NCBI GenBank assembly: GCA_028819675.1 | Contig: JAPPKT010000064.1 | Coordinates: 1-5,681, forward strand | From: Caldilineaceae bacterium | GTDB lineage: Bacteria; Chloroflexota; Anaerolineae; Caldilineales; Caldilineaceae | DNA: 5,681 nt | Direction: 5' to 3' | Part shown: positions 1-5,681 of the stretch, piece by piece | How the letters are laid out: each line of letters starts with the position of its first letter | Numbering within the stretch: position 1 is the first letter of the stretch | Position numbers and translations under genes: made by a program | The notes under the pieces: generated by a model | The model's input: the letters and a program-made list of their open reading frames with translations, nothing else | Database searches by the model: none | Told to the model about the DNA's origin: nothing

Positions 1-163
1 TCTCGCCTTCGCTGACGGAGAAGGAGATGGCGTCCACGGCATTGACGTCGCGCGTTTTGCGCTTGACCAGACTGCGCATGGCGGCGATAAGTCCCGCGTC
101 GCGTTCGTTGACGGTGTAGACCTTGGTTAACTGATCGATGTGAATGACAGGGTCTTGTTCCAC
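1..163 (-). CDS. ABC-2-type transporter ATP-binding protein, N-terminal part (runs off the window)
   Basis: Only the first 54 codons are in the window. They read as the N-terminus of an ABC ATPase: a beta-strand opening (VIHIDQLTKVYTVNERDAG), an insertion with a basic stretch (MRSLVKRKTRDV, residues 29-40), then NAVDAISFSVSEGE (41-54), the usual run-up to Walker A, which lies beyond the edge. The insertion between the first strand and the 'AVDxISF' strand resembles the uncharacterised ABC-2 exporter ATPases of the COG4586 type. That assignment is from memory and moderate. The family energises export through separate membrane permeases, which would be expected further left. The start is GTG, 6 bp after the M16 stop, with only a poor Shine-Dalgarno sequence, so translation is probably coupled to the upstream gene. 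The next in-frame ATG (residue 29) would remove the first conserved strand and is unlikely to be the start. The substrate cannot be told. Confidence 0.85.
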   Translation of the reverse strand, partial: MEQDPVIHIDQLTKVYTVNERDAGLIAAMRSLVKRKTRDVNAVDAISFSVSEGE

Positions 164-169
164 GGTGGT

Positions 170-1513
170 TCAGTTCTCGTTTGGTTCGGGGCCAGCGGTC
201 ACCAGCGTATAGGCATCTGTGCGCAGGTAATGGGCGGCGACGCGCTGGACATCCTCTTTGGTGATGGATCTGATCCGATCCTGATAGGTCTGGAGATAGT
301 CCAAGCCGAGGCCGAACCATTCCATATTGAGCAGGATGGAGGCGACGCCGTCGTTGGTTTCCAGGCGGAGGGGGAGAGTGCCAGTCATGTTGGCGATGCT
401 GTCGGAGAGCTCTTCGTCGGTGACCGGTTCCTGCCCGAGCCGCTCGAATTCGTGGAGGATGCTGTCGATGGCCTGGTCGACGTTCTGGGGGTTGACGCCG
501 GCGAAGGCGACCCAGGGCCCGATGCCAATGTCAGCGTCGAGCGCGCTGTAGCTGTAGTAGGCGAGGCCCTGGCGCTCGCGCACATTTTCTCCCAGGCGTC
601 CCATCATGCCGAACTGGCCGAGGATATTGTTGGCGACCTGGACGGCATGGTAGTCGGGATGGTTGCGGGAGATGGCGAGGCAACCGATGACGACATCTGA
701 CTGGACCTTGCCGGGCATAGGGAAGGTCTTGCGCTGGATGCCTTTGGCGCCGGTCACCGGTGGGATGGTATTGGCGGGGGGAGGCGGTTCGACGGCGGTG
801 GTCCAGTCGCCGAAGTGGGATTCCAGCAGCGCCACCACAGCCTCGGGCTCGACATCGCCGCTGACGACTACAATGGCCTGGTTGGGGCGATAGTGATCCT
901 GGTGGAAGCGGGCCACATGGTCGCGGTTGATTTCCTGGATCGTCTCGATATAGCCGGACGTGGGCAGGCCGTAGGGATGGTCTCCGTAGATCATTTCGTT
1001 GAAGCGGCGGAAAGAGACGCTGCGCGTGCTCTGTTCGCGCTCTTGCAAGCGGACGAGCCGCTGGTTGCGCACGCGTTCGATGTGTTCGGTGGGGAAGGTG
1101 GGCCGCTGCAGAATGTCGGCCAAGATCTCCACCATGAGCGGGAAATCTTCGACAAGGCTCTCGCTGCCAAAGTTGGTGACGTGGGTGCCGCCGCCGGCGC
1201 TGACGCTGGCGCCGACCGATTCCACGGCCTCGTTGAAGCGATCGAAGTCGTAGCTGGCGCTGCCGCGGCTTACAAGGGAAGCGGTGAAGGAGGCGAGGCC
1301 GGTCAAATTGGCCGGCTCATCGACGCTGCCGGCGCGCAGGGCACCCTCCAGCATGACGACCGGAGCGGATGGGTTGGGGCGGACCAGAATGGTGATGCCG
1401 TTTGCGGTCTGGACGCGGTGGATCGTTTCAGGTCCAATCGTTGTACTTATGCCCGCAGCGGTTTGGGCCGCCTGGGCGTGAGTTGGGGGAGAAAAGGAGC
1501 AGTGTCTATTCAT
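170..1513 (-). CDS. M16B-family peptidase-like subunit, zinc motif lost (R/Y-type partner subunit)
   Basis: This 447-aa protein has the two-part M16 fold: an N-terminal Peptidase_M16-like domain (about residues 36-190) and an M16_C-like domain (about 195-380), followed by a helical tail. At the place where active enzymes carry HxxEH it reads TGLASFTASLV (71-81), so the two zinc histidines and the catalytic glutamate are Ser75, Ser79 and Ala78. It cannot be a zinc protease by itself. The C-terminal domain keeps the substrate-binding Arg/Tyr pair with the canonical seven-residue spacing (R312 and Y319 in VRERQGLAYY). In known M16B heterodimers one subunit supplies the zinc site and the other the R/Y pair, and this looks like the latter. 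Length fits the half-size M16B class. No signal peptide is visible, so it is probably cytoplasmic. The ATG is 16 bp after the holA stop, with GAGGA 12 nt upstream. The gene on its 5' side is holA, not a catalytic M16 partner. Confidence 0.93.
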   Translation of the reverse strand: MNRHCSFSPPTHAQAAQTAAGISTTIGPETIHRVQTANGITILVRPNPSAPVVMLEGALRAGSVDEPANLTGLASFTASLVSRGSASYDFDRFNEAVESVGASVSAGGGTHVTNFGSESLVEDFPLMVEILADILQRPTFPTEHIERVRNQRLVRLQEREQSTRSVSFRRFNEMIYGDHPYGLPTSGYIETIQEINRDHVARFHQDHYRPNQAIVVVSGDVEPEAVVALLESHFGDWTTAVEPPPPANTIPPVTGAKGIQRKTFPMPGKVQSDVVIGCLAISRNHPDYHAVQVANNILGQFGMMGRLGENVRERQGLAYYSYSALDADIGIGPWVAFAGVNPQNVDQAIDSILHEFERLGQEPVTDEELSDSIANMTGTLPLRLETNDGVASILLNMEWFGLGLDYLQTYQDRIRSITKEDVQRVAAHYLRTDAYTLVTAGPEPNEN

Positions 1514-1525
1514 CAGGCGTTGCGT

Positions 1526-1530
1526 TCCTC
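1526..1530 (-). promoter_or_regulatory. Shine-Dalgarno sequence (GAGGA) of the M16 gene, overlapping the holA stop
   Basis: On the minus strand GAGGA begins at the last base of the holA TAG codon and ends 12 nt before the M16 ATG. It supports the ATG at 1513 as the start. The overlap with the holA terminator suggests that ribosomes finishing holA help start the next gene. The spacing is on the long side. Confidence 0.5.
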
Positions 1531-2552
1531 TAGCGGGATTGGGTCAGTTCTGCTACCAGAACGTCGATTTCGGTGTTGGGGTCGGCGCCGGTCTTCATGG
1601 CAAAGTCGGAGGAGAGGAGCCGATCGAGGATTCTTTCCAACTGTGGGAGGGCATAGTTGCGGCTCTGGGCCATCGCTTTTTTGACGGGAAAGGGGCTCTC
1701 GCCGACGCGTCCGGCGACGTCGAATTCGTTGCCGGGGGCACGGGCGGTCTCATCTTTGACTTTGATCATGATGCGGTACTGGCGGGTGATCATGGTCAGA
1801 AGGTAGAACGGGTTGGCGTCGTTGCGGCGCAGCGCGTAGAGGGCGCGCATCGCCTTACGGCCGTCGCGCTGACCGATAGCGTCGGTCAGATCCCAGATGA
1901 GGGCTTCGCTGGTATCGCTTACGAGGCGCTGCACGTCGTCTGCCGTGATGGCGCGGCCGGCGGCGTAGGAGCGCAGTTTGTCCAGCTCGAGGGTCAGGCG
2001 GCGCAGGTCGGCGCCCACGTAGGTTGCCAGCATTTGCACGGCTCTACCATCGATTTCAGTTCCATCGCGGCGGGCAGTGTTGGCGATCCAGGAGGGCAGA
2101 GCGCGGGCCTCGGGCGTTTTCAGCTCCTCGATAGTCAGGCGTCCGTCCTTGCTGAGCTGATCGAGTCCGGCGAGGCCGTCCAGGCCTCGCCAGATGGCGC
2201 GCCGTTTGTCCAGTTTGTCGTCGATGAAGACGAGATCATTTGAGAGGCTCGGCTCTGCGAGCGTTTCCAGGATTTGGCGCGCTTCGGCCTGTGCAGTCCT
2301 GTTGGGCGACCTGGCCGTGCCGAGGCGGGACTCGAGATTGGCGAGGTAGCCGCGCACGATGATCAGGCGCCGGTCGGCGAGGAAGGGCAGGGCGCCGGCA
2401 TGGTAGAGAATATCGCTGGCATTGGAGCGGGCGCCATCCAGTTCGGCAATGTTCAGCGAGGCCATTTCTGGATCGCCGAGTGCCTGCTTCAACTGGCCAA
2501 GGCGCTGCCCCAGCAGAAACTCATCGGGCGCGAGGAACAGATAGTTTGCCAA
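1530..2552 (-). CDS. holA: DNA polymerase III, delta subunit (clamp-loader wrench)
   Basis: This 340-aa protein has the length and pattern of bacterial HolA. In the clamp-loader complex, delta binds the beta sliding clamp and springs one interface open so that the clamp can be loaded on primed DNA. The N-terminal nucleotide-fold-like domain opens with YLFLAPDEFLLGQRLGQLK (4-22), matching the usual 'GxDxFL' start. LPFLADRRLIIVRG (55-68) is the clamp-contact region; F57 sits where E. coli delta has Phe74 (aligned by eye). The middle domain includes the typical TYVGADLRRLTLELDKLRSYA (177-197), then ITADDVQRLVSDTSEALIWDLTDAI (about 202-226). The C-terminal collar helices follow, with NPFYLLTMITRQYR (247-260). 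There is no Walker A, as expected for delta. The start is TTG: an in-frame TGA lies 13 codons upstream, and no ATG or GTG codon lies between it and the TTG. There is no clear Shine-Dalgarno sequence, and a hairpin lies just upstream, so expression is probably kept low. Confidence 0.96.
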   Translation of the reverse strand: MANYLFLAPDEFLLGQRLGQLKQALGDPEMASLNIAELDGARSNASDILYHAGALPFLADRRLIIVRGYLANLESRLGTARSPNRTAQAEARQILETLAEPSLSNDLVFIDDKLDKRRAIWRGLDGLAGLDQLSKDGRLTIEELKTPEARALPSWIANTARRDGTEIDGRAVQMLATYVGADLRRLTLELDKLRSYAAGRAITADDVQRLVSDTSEALIWDLTDAIGQRDGRKAMRALYALRRNDANPFYLLTMITRQYRIMIKVKDETARAPGNEFDVAGRVGESPFPVKKAMAQSRNYALPQLERILDRLLSSDFAMKTGADPNTEIDVLVAELTQSR

Positions 2553-2566
2553 TACGTTACCAGTCT

Positions 2567-2584
2567 CGGAGGCTACGGCCCCCG
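2567..2584 (-). other. 7-bp hairpin with a 4-nt loop just upstream of the holA start
   Basis: The minus-strand transcript reads CGGGGGC-CGUA-GCCUCCG: seven pairs, one of them a G-U wobble, closing a four-base loop. It lies in the 39-bp gap between the DUF6391-like gene and holA and ends 14 nt before the TTG. No U-run follows it, so it does not look like an intrinsic terminator. It may modulate translation or RNA stability between the two genes. The complementarity is seen directly; the function is inference. Confidence 0.5.
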
Positions 2585-2591
2585 GTCATTG

Positions 2592-3182
2592 TTATTGTGC
2601 AAAGGTGACACGATAGGCCTGACCGCGCTTGATTGGGACGACCTGGGCCAGCACGCGGTTGCCAATACTCGCTAAGGTAGTCAGCCGCTGCAACCGCATT
2701 CCCAGCGGTGTTGAGACCAGAAGAGCAAGCGTCATGAATCCAGCAGTCACTGTCATTCTATCGAGGATTGTCCTGCCGCTGCCCGGCCGGGGCCGGCTTG
2801 GAGACAGTTCGGGAGCGGCTTGATTTCCTTCCTCTTCCAGGGGGAATGTCCCATTGGGCGGTTGAAGAGGGGAACGCCGCCAGTCGATGCTGCCTAGGAA
2901 TGCGGCCGCGGTCACCAGGAGAATTGTGGCGGTCAGGTTGGTGCCGCAGTTGGGATGGAAGGCCAACTCCACTTCGCCATCCTGAAGGCGCTGAATCGCT
3001 TCGCGGACTGCCTCTTCGATGTCTTCGCCGGACAGCTGCCCGTAGAGCGTGAAGCCCCAGGGATCACTCATGCCGGCGAAAACACGGCGTGGGAAGCGGG
3101 CTGCCAGCAGATGGATAGTGGCGTGTTCGATAGCGTGATGCTGCCGGGTCTGCTGGAGGACAGCGGCCAGGGCCCCAAGCAT
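2592..3182 (-). CDS. DUF6391-like small membrane protein with HxxEHxTI and HPxCGTN motifs
   Basis: The function of this 196-aa protein is unknown. Its N-terminal part (1-80) carries two striking motifs, HHAIEHATIHLLA (15-27) and HPNCGTN (76-82), separated by SDPWGFTLYGQLSGEDIEEA (39-58) and an amphipathic helix. I associate this pattern with DUF6391 proteins of cyanobacteria and Chloroflexota (from memory). H16, E19, H20, H76 and C79 could bind a metal; that is inference. Two hydrophobic stretches follow, about 82-99 (TATILLVTAAAFLGS) and 145-162 (VTAGFMTLALLVSTPLGM). A Pro/Glu/Ser-rich, probably disordered linker (105-138) lies between them, so the protein is likely an inner-membrane protein with two passes. 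The ATG is fixed by an in-frame TAG three codons upstream and by GGAGG 11 nt upstream, inside the end of tkt. It lies only 6 bp from tkt and so is probably cotranslated with it. There is no sign of frameshift or truncation. Confidence 0.85.
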   Translation of the reverse strand: MLGALAAVLQQTRQHHAIEHATIHLLAARFPRRVFAGMSDPWGFTLYGQLSGEDIEEAVREAIQRLQDGEVELAFHPNCGTNLTATILLVTAAAFLGSIDWRRSPLQPPNGTFPLEEEGNQAAPELSPSRPRPGSGRTILDRMTVTAGFMTLALLVSTPLGMRLQRLTTLASIGNRVLAQVVPIKRGQAYRVTFAQ

Positions 3183-3188
3183 TGACTG

Positions 3189-5261
3189 CTACGCCTCCAG
3201 GAGTGTCTGCGCGGCGCTGACGACGGCATCGACGGTGAGGCCGAGATTGGCGTAGACATCCTGCTGGGGTGCGCTGGCGCCGAAGCGATTGAGGCCGATG
3301 GCGGCGCCACGGGCTGGGTCGTTGCCGACCCAGCGCTCCCAACCCTGGGTGACGCCGGCTTCGACGGAGAGCTTCAGGGCGTTCGACGGCAGGACGTCCT
3401 GCTGGTAGGCGGGCGACTGGGCGGAAAAGAGCTCCCAGCTGGGCAGGCTGACGACGCGCACGGCGGCGCCGTTCTCGGCAAGTTGCTGGGCCGCATTGTA
3501 GGCGAGCTCGAGCTCGCTGCCGGAGGAGATGAGGGCCAGCTCGGACGCGGCACCTGATGCTCCATTACTCTGGTAAAAGACATATCCGCCCTGGGCAGTG
3601 CCGGCGGCTGCGGCGACACCCGCGGCTGTGCGGTCGTAGACGGGCAGATTCTGGCGTGAGAAGATGAGCGCGGTGGGGCCGCTCTTGTTTTGCAGGGCGG
3701 CTTTCCAGGCCTGCGCCACCTCGTTGGCGTCGGCAGGGCGGATGACGGTGAGATTGGGAATGGCGCGGAGGGCGGCCACCTGTTCGACAGGTTGATGAGT
3801 GGGGCCGTCTTCGCCGACGCCGATGCTGTCGTGGGTGAAGATGAAGATGACGGGCGCGCCCATGAGGGCGGCGAGACGGATGCTGGCGCGCATGTAGTCG
3901 CTGAAGACGAGGAAGGTGCCGCCGTAGGGGATGACGCCGCCGTGTAGGGCCATGCCGTTGAGGACGGCACCCATGCCATGTTCGCGCACGCCGAAACGGA
4001 AGTTGCGGCCGCTGTAGGAATCGGGCTGAAAGTCGGGGCTACCGCTGATGATCGTCTTGTTGCTGGGCGCGAGGTCGGCGCTGCCCCCGATGAGATTGGT
4101 AATGACGGGCGCGAGGGCGTTGAGGGTATCGCCGCTGGCGTTACGGGTGGCCGCGCTGCCACCGCCATCGAAGGTGGGCAGGGCGTCCTCCCAGCCGACG
4201 GGAAGCTGGCCCTGCAGCATCGCGCTGAACTGGGCGGCAAGGTCCGGGTGGGCGGCGGCGTAGGCGTCCCACAGTTTGCTGTCGTCGGATTCGAGCCTAT
4301 TGCCGCGCTCTACGGCCTGGAGGCAGAACTCACGCACGTCGTCGGGCAGAAAGAAGGTCGGTTCCTGCGGCCATTCGAGGTTGGCCTTGGTCTGGGCGAC
4401 CTCTTCGTCGGGGAGGGCGTCGCTGTGCATATCGGGCTCGCCCTGTTTGGGGGCGCCAAAGCCGATAATGGTGGTGCAGCCGATGAGGCTGGGGCGGGGG
4501 TCCTGTTTGGCGGCGGCGATGGCGGCGTCGACGGCGGCGCTGTCCATGCCTTCCACCTTGAGGACGTGCCAGCCGTAGGCTTCGAAGCGCTGGTACTGGT
4601 CCTCGGTGAAGGCCAAATCGGTGTAGCCGTCGATGGTGACGCGGTTGTCGTCGTAGAGATAGATCAGTTTGCCGAGGCGGAGGTGGCCGGCGAGGCTGGC
4701 GGCTTCCTGGGCGACGCCCTCCATGAGGTCGCCGTCACTGACGATGGCGTAGATATGGTGGGAAATGACGTCGTGGCCGGGCCGGTTGAAGGTGGCGGCG
4801 AGCCACTGTTCGGCGATGGCCATACCGACGCCGTTGGCGAAACCCTGGCCGAGCGGGCCGGTGGTGGTCTCGACACCGGGGGCGTGGCCGTACTCGGGGT
4901 GGCCTGGGGTCATGCTGCCGTACTGGCGGAAGTTCTTGAGCTCCTGGAGGGGGAGATCGTAGCCGGTCAGGTGGAGCAGGGAATAGAGGAGCATGGAGCC
5001 GTGGCCGGCACTGAGGATGAAGCGGTCACGGTTGTGCCAGTCGGGGTTGGCCGGGTTGTAGCGCAGATGCCGGCGCCAGAGGGTGAGGGCGGCGGTGGCC
5101 ATGCCCATGGGCAGGCCGGCGTGGCCCGAATTGGCGGCCTGGACGGCGTCCAGTGCGAGCATGCGAATGGTGTTGACTACGTTTTCTTCCAGTTCCGGAT
5201 CGAGGGTTGGGCTTTCGAAAGGCAGGGACGCGGCGCCCTGACCGTTAGTATTGGGTGACAT
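3189..5261 (-). CDS. tkt: Transketolase, full length
   Basis: This 690-aa protein is a thiamine-diphosphate (ThDP) enzyme that moves two-carbon ketol units between sugar phosphates in the non-oxidative pentose phosphate pathway (and in the Calvin cycle where present). It acts in the cytoplasm as a homodimer. The pyrophosphate/metal domain shows ANSGHAG (43-49), GHGS (86-89), [21 protein letters not shown] (120-140) and SDGDLMEG (175-182) through YDDN (203-206), where D176 and N206 are the expected Mg ligands. The pyrimidine domain has ATR (371-373, phosphate-binding Arg), [12 protein letters not shown] (392-403) and FGVREHGMG (423-431). E427 in the last is the glutamate that activates Th[18 protein letters not shown] (476-491) carries substrate histidines 477 and 489. 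The C-terminal domain is complete. All key residues seen in yeast or E. coli enzymes appear present. The first 20 residues are a low-conservation leader. The start is ATG with AAGGA 11 nt upstream, behind an 82-bp gap with a candidate promoter. Confidence 0.98.
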   Translation of the reverse strand: MSPNTNGQGAASLPFESPTLDPELEENVVNTIRMLALDAVQAANSGHAGLPMGMATAALTLWRRHLRYNPANPDWHNRDRFILSAGHGSMLLYSLLHLTGYDLPLQELKNFRQYGSMTPGHPEYGHAPGVETTTGPLGQGFANGVGMAIAEQWLAATFNRPGHDVISHHIYAIVSDGDLMEGVAQEAASLAGHLRLGKLIYLYDDNRVTIDGYTDLAFTEDQYQRFEAYGWHVLKVEGMDSAAVDAAIAAAKQDPRPSLIGCTTIIGFGAPKQGEPDMHSDALPDEEVAQTKANLEWPQEPTFFLPDDVREFCLQAVERGNRLESDDSKLWDAYAAAHPDLAAQFSAMLQGQLPVGWEDALPTFDGGGSAATRNASGDTLNALAPVITNLIGGSADLAPSNKTIISGSPDFQPDSYSGRNFRFGVREHGMGAVLNGMALHGGVIPYGGTFLVFSDYMRASIRLAALMGAPVIFIFTHDSIGVGEDGPTHQPVEQVAALRAIPNLTVIRPADANEVAQAWKAALQNKSGPTALIFSRQNLPVYDRTAAGVAAAAGTAQGGYVFYQSNGASGAASELALISSGSELELAYNAAQQLAENGAAVRVVSLPSWELFSAQSPAYQQDVLPSNALKLSVEAGVTQGWERWVGNDPARGAAIGLNRFGASAPQQDVYANLGLTVDAVVSAAQTLLEA
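3194..3198 (-). promoter_or_regulatory. Shine-Dalgarno sequence (GGAGG) of the DUF6391-like gene, inside the 3' end of tkt
   Basis: GGAGG on the minus strand is part of the last sense codons of tkt (Leu-Glu-Ala) and ends 11 nt before the downstream ATG. The tkt stop lies between them, which favours translational coupling. An in-frame TAG between this site and the ATG rules out an earlier start. Confidence 0.6.
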
Positions 5262-5272
5262 CGGTGGCAGAA

Positions 5273-5277
5273 TCCTT
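5273..5277 (-). promoter_or_regulatory. tkt: Shine-Dalgarno sequence (AAGGA) of tkt
   Basis: AAGGA lies 11 nt upstream of the ATG at 5261 in the intergenic region and supports that start. No ATG, GTG or TTG lies in frame between it and the chosen start. Confidence 0.5.
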
Positions 5278-5342
5278 AGGGTGAATGGTAGCTGACAGCC
5301 AGAGGCGCGTTAGGTGCGCAAAGGCTGCAGGGATTACTACGG

Positions 5343-5371
5343 ATTATAGCGCGATCGCAGGAAGATCGAAA
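5343..5371 (-). promoter_or_regulatory. Candidate sigma70-type promoter for tkt and the downstream genes
   Basis: On the minus strand a perfect TATAAT (5348-5343) is preceded after exactly 17 nt by TTTCGA (5371-5366), which matches TTGACA at three of six positions. The -10 box overlaps the TAA stop of the ABC exporter gene. Transcription would start near 5336 and give a leader of about 75 nt before the tkt ATG. Position, strand and spacing fit well; the weak -35 and the possibility of chance keep confidence moderate. It would drive tkt, and probably the DUF6391-like gene, holA, the M16 gene and the ABC ATPase behind it. Confidence 0.45.
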
Positions 5372-5681
5372 GATTGTGCCGTGTACAGGTCATAGAAGAG
5401 ACCGCGTTGGGCCAGCAGCTCACGGCGGCTGCCGGTCTCGATCAGGCGGCCCTGGTCGATGACGAAGATTCTGTCGGCATTGAGGATTGTTGAGAGGCGA
5501 TGGGCGACGACGATGGCAGTGCGGCCGGCACGTGCCTTATCGAAGGCATCGCGGACTTTCTGCTCGGTAATGGCGTCGAGAGCGGAGGTGGCTTCGTCGA
5601 GGAGGAGGAGCCTGGGGTTCTTGCGAAGGGCGCGGGCGATGGCGAGGCGCTGGCGTTCGCCACCGGACAGCGTCAAGCCGC
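5344..5681 (-). CDS. ABC exporter ATP-binding domain, C-terminal part (5' end outside the window)
   Basis: The last 111 residues of an ABC ATPase are visible; the reading frame is open to the window edge, so the real start lies outside. They show the signature [14 protein letters not shown] (visible residues 4-17), Walker B and D-loop [12 protein letters not shown] (24-35, catalytic-type Glu29) and the switch histidine in VVAHRLST (57-64, H60). The pattern [26 protein letters not shown] is typical of exporters in which a six-helix membrane domain is fused to the ATPase (MsbA/BmrA/ABCB type). The fused membrane domain is expected but not seen. After the ATPase core come [15 protein letters not shown] (about 74-88) and a short tail ending LPAIAL, where many members end. 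The substrate cannot be told from this part. The gene is separated from tkt by an 82-bp gap and may belong to a different transcription unit. Confidence 0.93.
   Translation of the reverse strand, partial: GLTLSGGERQRLAIARALRKNPRLLLLDEATSALDAITEQKVRDAFDKARAGRTAIVVAHRLSTILNADRIFVIDQGRLIETGSRRELLAQRGLFYDLYTAQSFDLPAIAL

Noticed and set aside
1440..1513. Possible signal peptide at the N-terminus of the M16 protein (THAQA resembles a cleavage site)
   Set aside because: There is no hydrophobic core before the supposed cleavage site; the first 20 residues are polar or Ala-rich.
815..1684. A 289-codon open frame on the plus strand
   Set aside because: It runs opposite the M16 gene and crosses into holA, with composition typical of an antisense shadow and no recognisable motif.
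1539..2243. A 234-codon open frame on the plus strand
   Set aside because: It is an antisense shadow of holA, whose motifs on the minus strand are clear.
2567..2584. Rho-independent terminator between the DUF6391-like gene and holA
   Set aside because: The hairpin is good but no run of T follows on the minus strand; holA follows 14 nt later without another promoter that I can see.
2592..3182. Reading the DUF6391-like protein as an M16-type zinc protease that replaces the lost site of the nearby M16 subunit
   Set aside because: It shares only the five-residue HxxEH pattern, lacks the M16 fold and length, and has membrane helices; the second motif points to DUF1385-like proteins instead.
3978..5258. 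A 426-codon open frame on the plus strand
   Set aside because: It lies entirely opposite transketolase, is very rich in Gly, Ala and Val as expected for the antisense of a GC-rich gene, and shows no recognisable domain. The real protein on the other strand is unmistakable.
5351..5358. GCGATCGC octamer, the HIP1 repeat of cyanobacteria
   Set aside because: I noticed only this one copy, inside a coding region, which is not evidence for a cyanobacterial genome or for a repeat.
1..5681. Defence system, mobile element, CRISPR array or RNA gene
   Set aside because: No transposase, integrase, repeat array, tRNA-like or rRNA-like sequence, or known defence domain is visible; every gene in the window is explained by chromosomal families.

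Overview
The window is a GC-rich bacterial chromosome segment of ordinary housekeeping type. All recognisable genes lie on the minus strand, so the window is read from right to left. The gene content is a Shine-Dalgarno-led transketolase, a DnaE-type clamp-loader delta subunit, an M16B-type protease-like subunit and a DUF6391-like small membrane protein. By recollection of similar sequences this points to Chloroflexota (Anaerolineae/Caldilineae-like). That is an inference, because the window has no rRNA or other phylogenetic marker.

Layout in transcription order: (1) the 3' end of an ABC exporter ATPase (5681-5344). (2) An 82-bp gap (5343-5262) preceded by a good sigma70-like promoter whose TATAAT overlaps the exporter stop codon. 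(3) Transketolase tkt (5261-3189), 690 aa, with all key motifs intact. (4) After only 6 bp, a 196-aa DUF6391-like protein (3182-2592) with HxxEHxTI and HPxCGTN motifs and two membrane segments. (5) After 39 bp containing a 7-bp hairpin, holA (2552-1530), encoding DNA polymerase III delta, from a TTG start. (6) After 16 bp, an M16-family peptidase homologue (1513-170) that has lost the zinc motif but keeps the R/Y pair. (7) After 6 bp, the 5' end of an ABC-2-type transporter ATPase starting at GTG (163-1).

Genes 3 to 7 are co-directional with gaps of 6, 39, 16 and 6 bp and no visible rho-independent terminator, so they probably form one transcript. The functions do not form one pathway: carbon metabolism, an unknown membrane protein, replication, proteolysis and export. 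Cotranscription here looks like genome packing more than a functional module. There is no mobile element, CRISPR array, RNA gene, phage signal or defence system. The points most worth following are the motif resemblance of the DUF6391-like protein to the DUF1385/YqhQ family, the M16 subunit with no adjacent catalytic partner, and the weakly initiated holA behind a hairpin. No stretch of more than 300 bases is without a gene.
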